Assembly: GCA_963780635.1 (NCBI GenBank)
Contig: CAWACW010000014.1
Span: 310,001-374,000 of the forward strand
DNA: 64,000 bases
DNA from: DATEPR01 sp963780635
GTDB lineage: Bacteria > Actinomycetota > Actinomycetes > Mycobacteriales > Pseudonocardiaceae
Reading direction: 5' to 3'
This document shows positions 45,969-52,749 of this stretch, one piece after another. The notes beneath the pieces were generated by a model. It was not told the origin of the DNA and made no database searches. It saw only the letters and a list, made by a program, of their open reading frames with translations. The number at the start of each line of letters is the position of its first letter. The stretch's first letter is position 1. Both the position numbers and the translations under genes were made by a program.

Positions 45969-46475
45969 ATGGCCGCCACCGCGACGCCACTGCCGGCCGT
46001 CTGGACCAGCGTGCCTCGTTCGACCATGGTCGCCGCGACCGCCTTCGCACTCGCGGGGGTGCTGCGGCTGACCACGGCTATCGAGCAAGTTGGCTTGGAC
46101 GTCGGTTTCACCGTTCTGTTCTTCGTGGTCGCCGCAGCGCAGATCGGCTTCGGCCTCCTGCTGGGCGTGGGCAACCGCCGGGCGGCGACCACACCTGTCC
46201 TCGTCACCGCGATGGTGATCACGCTCGCGTTCGTCGCGTTGTGGCTGGTCGCCACGACGGCCACCGTGCCGTTGTACCCGCTGTTGAACGGCCCGTACCC
46301 GGTAGACGTGCTCGATCTCGGTGCCGCCATCCTGGAGGTGACCAGCGTCGTCGTCCTCTGCCGATCGCTACCGGACGGGCTGCGCCGCCGCGTGGTGTGG
46401 GGCCTGGTCGGGCTCGTCGCCGCCGCGTGGCTGGTGTGGGTGGTCATCGTCACCATGTCCGGACTCTCAGACTGA
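45969..46475 (+). CDS. Small membrane protein of the copper operon
   Basis: 168 aa, ATG 45969 after GAAGGGATGAGCC. Five hydrophobic helices (VAATAFALAGVLRLTTAIEQ, VLFFVVAAAQIGFGLLLGVG, VLVTAMVITLAFVALWLVAT and others). No family recognised. Lies between CopD-like and Rieske genes with short gaps, so it is in the same operon. Confidence 0.7.
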   Translation: MAATATPLPAVWTSVPRSTMVAATAFALAGVLRLTTAIEQVGLDVGFTVLFFVVAAAQIGFGLLLGVGNRRAATTPVLVTAMVITLAFVALWLVATTATVPLYPLLNGPYPVDVLDLGAAILEVTSVVVLCRSLPDGLRRRVVWGLVGLVAAAWLVWVVIVTMSGLSD

Positions 46476-46497
46476 TTCCGGATCTGAGGAGCTCGCC

Positions 46498-47130
46498 ATG
46501 AGCGCAGCGCGCGATGCGGGACCGCCGCCGAACCCTGCCCGTAGTGGCGAACCGGCGAGGGCTGGGGTCGTAGCCGAGCCGACGATGCCAGCCGGGCAGG
46601 TCAGTCGCCGCAGGTGGATGCGGACCGCGGCGGTCGCGGGCACCGTGGTCGCGGCAGGAACGGGCCTTGCGGCATGCAGCACGCCCACGCCGAACGCGTC
46701 CGGCCCCGCCCGCAGGCCCACACGTGGCTCCCCGCCCGCGACCACGCCCTCGACCGAGGCGGCAACCACGCCACCGGTCACGTCGGCGACCACATCTGCG
46801 GTCACCTCCACGACCAGGTCTTCGGCCACGCCGGAACCCCCGTCCCTCACGGTCGGTGCGGTATCCGCGGTCCCGGTCGGTGGCGGCGTGATCTATCCGA
46901 CTCACGGTGTCGTGGTCACCCAGCCGACGTCCGGCACCTTCAAGTGCTTCAGCTCGTCGTGTACGCATCAGGGCTGCACCGTCAACAAGGTCGCGGCCGG
47001 GCTGATCCGGTGCCCGTGTCACGGCGCCAAGTTCAGCATCGTCGACGGGTCGGTCAAGGCCGGCCCCGCGCCGCGGCCGTTGACCGTGCAGGAGTTCACG
47101 ATCGTGGACGGCGAGGTCGTCCTCGACTGA
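46498..47130 (+). CDS. Rieske [2Fe-2S] lipoprotein
   Basis: 210 aa. Twin-arginine/lipoprotein signal (SRRRWMRTAAVAGTVVAAGT, then GLAAC with Cys60), a 60-residue Thr/Pro/Ala linker, then a Rieske domain: SCTHQGC (Cys155, His157) and RCPCHGAKF (Cys172, His175), with Cys160 and Cys174 placed for the usual disulfide. It moves single electrons outside the membrane. In this operon it may pass electrons to or from the multicopper oxidase. Confidence 0.88.
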   Translation: MSAARDAGPPPNPARSGEPARAGVVAEPTMPAGQVSRRRWMRTAAVAGTVVAAGTGLAACSTPTPNASGPARRPTRGSPPATTPSTEAATTPPVTSATTSAVTSTTRSSATPEPPSLTVGAVSAVPVGGGVIYPTHGVVVTQPTSGTFKCFSSSCTHQGCTVNKVAAGLIRCPCHGAKFSIVDGSVKAGPAPRPLTVQEFTIVDGEVVLD

Positions 47131-47191
47131 CCGGGCTCAGCTGCGCGACCAGGCCACCAGCCCAGGGTCGCCATGGGTCGGGGCGGTCATG

Positions 47192-47998
47192 TCAGGCTCC
47201 TGCGGTCGAGGAGTCCGGGACGTCGGCCACGTCCCAGATCCGACCGGTCTCGTCCCGGCCGATGCGGTCCATCAGAGCGCGTGCCGACTCGGCCGCGGTG
47301 ATGAGGGCGCCGGCCTCGTGTGAGGCGACGAATCGTTCGACGAGACCACCGCCGACCCGCTGCGGATCCTGGGCGCGGATCCAGCCCTGCATGGCCGTGT
47401 CGACCCGGCCTGGCCGGTACACGTTCACGGTGACGCCGGTGCCGTCGAGCTCGGCGGCGAGGTTGATGCTGTGCGCCTCGAGCGCCGCCTTGGTGGCCGC
47501 GTAGACGTTGCCACCGACCATGCCGGCCGGATTGGCGACGATTCCGCTGGACACGTTCACGACCCGGCCCCACCGGCGTCGCCGCATACCGGGGACTACC
47601 GCCGCGGTCAGCAGGACCGGTGTCACGACGTTGAGATGGAACGCGGCGACGACATCGGCCGTAGGCAGGCTCTCCGTCGGGCCCAGCGGCGCGACCGTGC
47701 CGGCGTTGTTGACCAGGATGTCGACGGCGCCCAGACCCTCCTCGACCCGGCGGACCAGATCAGCCAGCGCGCCGTGCTCGGCAGCGTCGAGGGCGACCGG
47801 CAGGGCACGGCCACCGACGCCGCCGACGCCGGCCGCGGTCTCGGCGAGCTGATCGGCGCTTCGAGCGACTACCGCGACAGCGGCCCCCGCTCGGGCGAGG
47901 TCGACGGCGAGCGCCCGGCCGATCCCCCGCCCGGCGCCGGTGACTATCGCCACACGACCGGTCAGGTCGGGAAACATCGGCTGGTTCACAGGAGACAT
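47192..47998 (-). CDS. Short-chain dehydrogenase/reductase
   Basis: 268 aa classical SDR: VAIVTGAGRGIGRALAVDLA (TGxxxGxG), ILVNNAGTVAPLG, VVNVSSG, catalytic YAATK, VNVYRPGRVDT. NAD(P)-dependent alcohol/ketone oxidoreductase; substrate unknown. Convergent with the copper operon and in the same direction as MarR-A2, 153 bp downstream of it, so it may be under that regulator. Confidence 0.88.
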   Translation of the reverse strand: MSPVNQPMFPDLTGRVAIVTGAGRGIGRALAVDLARAGAAVAVVARSADQLAETAAGVGGVGGRALPVALDAAEHGALADLVRRVEEGLGAVDILVNNAGTVAPLGPTESLPTADVVAAFHLNVVTPVLLTAAVVPGMRRRRWGRVVNVSSGIVANPAGMVGGNVYAATKAALEAHSINLAAELDGTGVTVNVYRPGRVDTAMQGWIRAQDPQRVGGGLVERFVASHEAGALITAAESARALMDRIGRDETGRIWDVADVPDSSTAGA

Positions 47999-48041
47999 GA
48001 CTGATCTGTGACGGCGTGGCCGACAGTCTTACCCCACAGGT

Positions 48042-48107
48042 GCCGCTGATCACCATGTCGCTCGGGACACCGGCGCCGCTGATCACCATGTCGCTCGGGA
48101 CACCGGC
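48042..48107. repeat. 33-bp perfect tandem duplication
   Basis: Two exact copies (48042-48074 and 48075-48107) starting GCCGCTGATCACCATGTCGC, between the SDR and MarR-A2 genes. No gene is interrupted. Could double a binding site or be a replication slip. Confidence 0.85.
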
Positions 48108-48150
48108 GCCGCGGGTGGGACACGACGCCTCCCTGTCGGTCGGTCCGCCG

Positions 48151-48642
48151 TCAGATCCATTCATCGCGTGGCTCGGCCAAGGGCTCGCCGCCCGCCTCGG
48201 TGAACGCCTCGAGCGCCTCCACCAGTTGCGTCCGGTGCTCCAACGGCATGCGCGCCACGATCCGCGAGATCTCGCGCCGCCGCTGCTGCGTCACCCGCGT
48301 CACGATGCGACTGCCGGTACCGGTCAGGTCCAGCACCACCTCCCGGCGCGAGTCCGGGTTGGTCTGGCGATCCACCAACCCGGCAACGAGCAACCGCTCG
48401 ACCATGCGATTGATCGTCGACGGATTGACACCCAAGTGGTCAGCGAGCATGGACTGCTTCATCGCACCGCGCGTCCGCAACACCACCAGCAGCCGAAACT
48501 GCGGAATCGTGATCGACTCGTCCACCGCCGCGAGCGAACCGGCCGACACCGCGATCAGCAACCGCGACGCGGTGACCACCGCATCGGCGACCGTGTCAGC
48601 ACCGCCACCTCGCACCGGGTGTTCGAATCGCGCCCTCGCCAT
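48151..48642 (-). CDS. MarR-family regulator, type A copy 2
   Basis: 163 aa from ATG 48642 (MARARFEHPVRGGGADTVAD). Same winged helix as copy 1: ITIPQFRLLVVLRTRGAMKQ, SMLADHLGVNPSTINRMVER, DRQTNPDSRREVVLD. Upstream AATCCGGTACAAAT is at the same 12-nt distance from ATG as in copy 1, with no ribosome site. It belongs to the decayed third module, now without its oxidase. Confidence 0.87.
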   Translation of the reverse strand: MARARFEHPVRGGGADTVADAVVTASRLLIAVSAGSLAAVDESITIPQFRLLVVLRTRGAMKQSMLADHLGVNPSTINRMVERLLVAGLVDRQTNPDSRREVVLDLTGTGSRIVTRVTQQRRREISRIVARMPLEHRTQLVEALEAFTEAGGEPLAEPRDEWI

Positions 48643-48905
48643 ACCTTGAATTTGTACCGGATTGGGACGCCGATCGCCTGGTAGCGCCCGCTCGCCACAC
48701 GAGTCCATCACGCAGTGTCGTCATGCCTGGTCAAGGCATCACGACGAGCGCCCGGGCGACTACGCCCGCCCAGGCCCGACGTCGCGGCACGTCGAACCCT
48801 GCCGCGACGTGCGGGGCGGCTGGATACGGCGGCCGCCGGCGGTGATCCCGCTGACCAGGCAGGATCACCGCCGGCGGTGCCGCTGGGACGGGACGGAACC
48901 CCGTG
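48643..48905. other. Gap left by the lost membrane-protein gene
   Basis: No gene. By comparison with 31914-32928 this is where the four-helix membrane protein should be; only hairpins remain: GTCGCGGCA/TGCCGCGAC (48781-48808) and the long one at 48833-48877. Confidence 0.6.
48833..48877 (-). terminator. Hairpin after MCO remnant
   Basis: CCGCCGGCGGTGATCC and GGATCACCGCCGGCGG: a perfect 16-bp stem, 13-nt loop containing TGACCAGGC as in the module 1 hairpin. It lies just downstream of the MCO remnant, the equivalent position to 32845-32879. Confidence 0.7.
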
Positions 48906-49141
48906 CACGATCGACCAGGCGGACATCTACGCATGGCTCACATGCACCAGGCTGTGGCAGCGTGCCACCTCCGGACCGTGACATCACGGCAGCTCGACAG
49001 GAGGACTCACTGACTCCGCGGAGAGCCAGGTTCGTCCGGTGGGCGTCGCCAGGGCGACGTGCGGGGTCCGGGTGACAGCCGTACAGGCGCACAGCCGGTA
49101 GTCCCATGTGGACATTCGACCGTGTCCGACGCCTCAGACAT
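48906..49141 (-). pseudogene. Multicopper oxidase copy 3, both ends only
   Basis: At 48906-48978 the minus strand reads GPEVARCHSLVHVSHA, stop, MSAWSIV, the decayed counterpart of GPYVAHCHNLMHEDHAMMFP/WSIV in copy 1. At 49141 an ATG opens MSEASDT after an AAGGGACGACGAGC leader like that of copy 1 (MSDERAET), then drifts into noise. About 700 codons between are gone. This proves a third MCO once stood here. Confidence 0.7.
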
Positions 49142-49200
49142 GCTCGTCGTCCCTTGTCACCGACCTTGAACCGGCCACAGCGAGTACCGTCGGCCGATCG

Positions 49201-49237
49201 CTTGTCCACTGCAAGCGTATTCCTTGCACTGGACAAG
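49201..49237. promoter_or_regulatory. Dyad operator O3 of the decayed MCO copy 3
   Basis: CTTGTCCACTGCAAG, 7-nt spacer, CTTGCACTGGACAAG: 15-nt inverted arms with one mismatch. About 36 nt on, TTGGGGGGTCGACGCCCCAA matches the G-run dyad beside O1. It stays intact although its oxidase gene is gone. Confidence 0.7.
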
Positions 49238-49385
49238 AATGGGCCCGATTGCCACAGGGCACACCCCGCGATTTGGGGGGTCGACGCCCCAAAAAATGGG
49301 GGTCCACATCCAGTGGTGATGCACTATTCGTCCACTGACGTCCGATAACGTCGATTTTGCCGGAGTCTTGCCTCGCGTAGCACCG

Positions 49386-49420
49386 TTGCATAATGCAAGG
49401 TTTGTGAGTACAACATATAC
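49386..49420 (+). promoter_or_regulatory. MarR-B2 promoter with palindromic -35 (leaderless)
   Basis: TTGCAT-A-ATGCAA (49386-49398), 17-bp spacing from TTGCAT to TACAAC (49409-49414), then ATG at 49421. Same base-for-base spacing as the MarR-B1 promoter. Confidence 0.65.
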
Positions 49421-49987
49421 ATGGCACGAGGAAGCGGTACTCGCTCGGGCACTGGAGATGGCGCGGTAACCGCCACCGCTGTGAACGACGCGGTGTCGAC
49501 AGCGTCGAAATTGCTGGTCGCCGTGTCCGCTCGATCCATTGAGTCGGTCGACGAGTCGATGACACTCGCCCGGTTCCGCATGCTGGTCATGCTGAGCGTG
49601 CGGGGTCCACTCATCCCTTCGGTACTTGCCAACCATCTCGACGTAACCGCAGCGACGGTGACGCGAATGATCAACAAGCTGGTCACCGCAGGCTTGGTGA
49701 ACAAACAACCCAATCCCCTGTGCCGGCGAGAGGTGGTCGTCGGACTCACGGCGGCCGGCGCCGGCGTCGTCGCCAGGGTTACCGAACGACGACACCACGA
49801 AATCACTCGAATCGTCGGCAGAATGCCGGCGCGAAGCAGGCGGGACCTCGTCACGGTACTGAAGGCGTTCAACGAGGCGGGCGAACAGATGCCCGCCAGC
49901 GCCACCGCCGGATCTGCCGAGGTAGACGGATCCGAAGAATCGGGCTCGCTGTCCACATCGGATGCTCTGGTCGAGGCTGTGCGCTGA
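49421..49987 (+). CDS. MarR-family regulator, type B copy 2
   Basis: 188 aa. TATAVNDAVSTASKLLVAVS, MTLARFRMLVMLSVRGPLIP, NHLDVTAATVTRMINKLVTA, NKQPNPLCRREVVVGLTAAG. Paralogue of MarR-B1 with a longer acidic tail. Retained after loss of the oxidase it faced, so it may act on the other modules' shared sites. Confidence 0.88.
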   Translation: MARGSGTRSGTGDGAVTATAVNDAVSTASKLLVAVSARSIESVDESMTLARFRMLVMLSVRGPLIPSVLANHLDVTAATVTRMINKLVTAGLVNKQPNPLCRREVVVGLTAAGAGVVARVTERRHHEITRIVGRMPARSRRDLVTVLKAFNEAGEQMPASATAGSAEVDGSEESGSLSTSDALVEAVR

Positions 49988-49998
49988 CCGACCTGGGT

Positions 49999-51504
49999 TC
50001 ACCCATCGTCACTGGTCTCCGGTGATGTGAACAACGGGCTGACGGCGGTGTCCGTATCGGACTCGGTGAGCAGCAGTACCTCGTCGCCGGCCTGCAGTGG
50101 CGTCGACCCGGTCGGCGGGACCAGTGCGCCGTCGCGGTTGATCATGCTGATCCACGCGCCCTCCCCCAGCCCCAGATCGGCGAGCGTCGTACCGTCGGCC
50201 GGGGAACCGGTGGCGACGACGTGGCGGTGCAAACCGGTGGGCTCCTCGCGAAACCGCATGCCCAGCGCCCACGGCTCCGGACTCACGACCCGCATGGGCA
50301 CCCCCGACCGCCGGGCCACCACAGGCGCCAGGCCGCCCTGCACCACCACCGAGAAAGCCACTACGACGACGACCACCTGATAGAGCCGATTCGCACCGGC
50401 GACATGCGCGGACAGGATGTAGGTGCCGAGCAGAATCGGCACCGCGCCTTTCAACCCACTCCACAGGACGAAGACACGTTCCCCCCGGTCCAGCCGCACC
50501 GGGACCAGCAGCAGACCGACCAGCAGCGGTCGCACGACCAGAGCCAGCACGACGGCCAGCGCGAGACCGATCAGCCAGGCGTTGCCGTGGGCCAGCCCGG
50601 CGAGGGACACGGTCAGCCCGAGCATGGTGAACGCCACGATCTCGGCGAGACTCGCCAGCGAGGAGTGGAACCGCTCGATCTCGGCCTTGTAGGGAGCCCG
50701 GATGTCACCCACGAGGATGCCGGCGACGAACACGGCCAGAAAGCCCGATCCGTGTGCCAGTGTCGCCAACCCGTAGATTGCGCCCGCAGCCAGCAGCGTC
50801 CGCAACGGATACAGAGCCGCGTTCGGCAGCGGCAGTCTGCGCATGGCGATCGACAACAGGTACCCGCCCGCGACACCGACCACAGCGCCGACGACCAGCT
50901 GCAGGGCGAAGTCGAGGACCCCGGCGCCGACCGCGCCCCAGCCGCCTGACGTGCCTGCCGTCAGCAGGGCGGCCATCGCGGCGATGCCAACGGGGTCGTT
51001 GGCTCCGGACTCACCCTCCAGCACGGTGCCGGATCGGCCCGTGATCTCGCGGCGGCCCAGCACGACCGCCAGCGTGACCAGCCCGCCCCGGCTCTCCCGC
51101 AGCCACTCCCACACCACGTCGTCCGGCCCGACGGCCGAGAACCCGACCAGTTTCCCCGGCGCACCGTAAGCTCCTGTCTCTGATCGACCCTGGCCGGGCT
51201 CGGCGCACCACGCCGTCCCGGCCCGGGCCGGGACGCGAAGTGGCTTCGGTCCGCGATGTGGCTGATCGCACGATGACCGCATGGCCACCGTCCAGCGGTG
51301 TGCCCGCCCGTGATCCGCGTCGCTGAGCACGGCGTCCCCGCTGGCGACAGGGTCGCCGACGCCATAGCCAGACACATCTGATTGGCGCTCGGCGACCGTA
51401 GGCGGCTCGTGACCACGACGGGCATTCCACCGGCCGTCGGACAACCCCTTACCGACGTACGTCCGTGCTGCCGGAGGGGTACCGCGGGGAGCAGATTGGG
51501 GCAA
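49999..51504 (-). pseudogene. CPA1 (NhaP2-type) K+/H+ antiporter, 5'-truncated
   Basis: From about 51080 to 49999 the protein is a good cation/proton antiporter: VLGRREITGRSGTVLEGESG, ANDPVGIAAMAALL, LAAGAIYGLATLAHGSGFLA, WSGLKGAVPILLGTYILSA, plus a C-terminal TrkA_C-type domain (ADLGLGEGAWISMINRDGAL). The first four or so membrane helices that should precede VLGRREI are missing. The open frame upstream to 51504 is Arg/Gly-rich and not membrane-like. Probably non-functional. Confidence 0.65.
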
Positions 51505-51742
51505 ACGTATGCGCCGATCTGCCCTGAACTGCGCTCAACGCCTCTGGACGAACCTGCGCTACCTGCGGAAGTCGTATTTTCGAAGGTCGGCGCACTGTGA
51601 CATCAATGGTTCACATCTATGGGCTCTTCCGAGTGTGACGTGACCCCGTTGGGTTGATCCGCCTCGAGTGTGAGTCTTGCGGCCCACAGTGTGGGCAGGG
51701 AGGCTGAACCGGCCCCGGTTCGGTAGAGACTCATTACTCAGG
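51505..51742. other. No recognisable gene
   Basis: 238 bases between the truncated antiporter and the kinase-like gene; no domain or clear signal seen. Confidence 0.4.
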
Positions 51743-52117
51743 TCAGGCGACCAGACTGGTCAGGTCGCCCAGCTCGTACAGGGTCTCGAACTCAGTCGGT
51801 GGCCAAATCGGCACACTGGGAGTATCGCGTGGATACCCCTCAACGGCAACCACCCGCACTGTGTTCGGCACATTGTCGAGGAGATGCAGGAATTCAGCCC
51901 GGACCAGCTCGTCACTGAGCAGTTCTTGGTGTTGCAAGGTGTCTCGCATGGCGAGTCCGAGTGGATCATTGCGCGCGGCCAGATCGAGTCCATAGTCCCG
52001 GACTCCCATTCTGGCGAAGTCGGCCGAGCCGCGCTGTAACGCGATCAGTGCCGACGACTTGCCCGCGCCCGGCGGCCCGGTCACCGGAACGACGCGCGAG
52101 ACGATGTACTTCGACAC
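51743..52117 (-). CDS. Adenylate-kinase-like P-loop protein (short)
   Basis: About 124 aa from GTG 52117. VVPVTGPPGAGKSSALIALQ is a P-loop. DELVRAEFLHLLDNVPNTVR and VVAVEGYPRDTPSVP follow the adenylate-kinase pattern up to the GFPR motif. The lid and C-terminal half of adenylate kinases are absent, so it is either truncated or a different small P-loop NTPase. Its longer upstream frame overlaps a methyltransferase remnant on the other strand and is probably not coding. Confidence 0.5.
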   Translation of the reverse strand: MSKYIVSRVVPVTGPPGAGKSSALIALQRGSADFARMGVRDYGLDLAARNDPLGLAMRDTLQHQELLSDELVRAEFLHLLDNVPNTVRVVAVEGYPRDTPSVPIWPPTEFETLYELGDLTSLVA

Positions 52118-52151
52118 GTCAGGCGCGTCGACCGATTGGGCGGCAGCCGCG

Positions 52152-52367
52152 GTCGTCGGGGCAGCAGCCGCGAGTGGCGAACCTTGGCGATTCGGCATCC
52201 GTCGCGGCGACCTCGTCACGTATCTGACCTCCCGGGGCCTCGATGTCGACGAAGACGTCAGCGTGTCCGACCTGGCGGACCGCTACCTGCGCGATGCGAG
52301 CGGATCGATCGCGGGCCGCCCATGGAGCTTCGGCGGCTTCGGATTGGCCCGTGTGCCCGCCATGTAG
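52152..52367 (+). pseudogene. Leucine-carboxyl-methyltransferase-type (COG3315) C-terminal remnant
   Basis: GEPWRFGIRRGDLVTYLTSR, GLDVDEDVSVSDLADRYLRD, WSFGGFGLARVPAM and stop resemble the end of actinobacterial TIGR00027 SAM methyltransferases. The SAM-binding part is absent. Confidence 0.5.
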
Positions 52368-52424
52368 TCCGGCTAACGAATATCGCGGCGTGGCCGATAG
52401 TACGGACGTCACGCGAGAGGAGCA

Positions 52425-52739
52425 GTGGAAACGATGCCACAGATCGGACTCGGTGAGGTGATCGCACAGTTGCGCGCCGAACTGTCGGAGGCGATCGCCG
52501 CAAGATCCGCCGATGCCATCCAGTTTCCAGTAGAAAATGTGACTGTTAGTTTTCAGGTCGGCGTCACCAAAGAAGGCGACGGGGGTGGCAAGCTTCGGCT
52601 TCATGTACTGGAGCTGAGCGCGTCCGGCAAGTACTCCAGGGAAACGATCCAGACCGTCAACGTCGAACTGGGTCGTCCGGTCGACCCCTACGGCCGTCAG
52701 ATCTCGGTCAACCAGACTTCGACGTCGAAACCAGGCTGA
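52425..52739 (+). CDS. Trypsin-co-occurring domain protein (Trypco2-like)
   Basis: 104 aa. IGLGEVIAQLRAELSEAIAA helix, then strands FPVENVTVSFQVGVTKEGD and GKLRLHVLELSASGKYSRET. This small alpha+beta domain is typically coded next to trypsin-like proteases in bacterial conflict loci, as here (11 bp upstream of the protease). GTG 52425 or ATG 52434 may start it; AGGAG lies 11 bases before the ATG. Role: probably an adaptor or inhibitor of the protease. Confidence 0.75.
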   Translation: METMPQIGLGEVIAQLRAELSEAIAARSADAIQFPVENVTVSFQVGVTKEGDGGGKLRLHVLELSASGKYSRETIQTVNVELGRPVDPYGRQISVNQTSTSKPG

Positions 52740-52749
52740 CGGCAGCCGA

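Noticed and set aside
51086..51504. N-terminal 140 codons of the antiporter frame
   Set aside because: Not membrane-like and not matching the family; most likely non-coding frame upstream of a truncated gene.
52118..52219. Upstream extension of the adenylate-kinase-like frame
   Set aside because: Ala/Thr-rich and antisense to a recognisable methyltransferase remnant.
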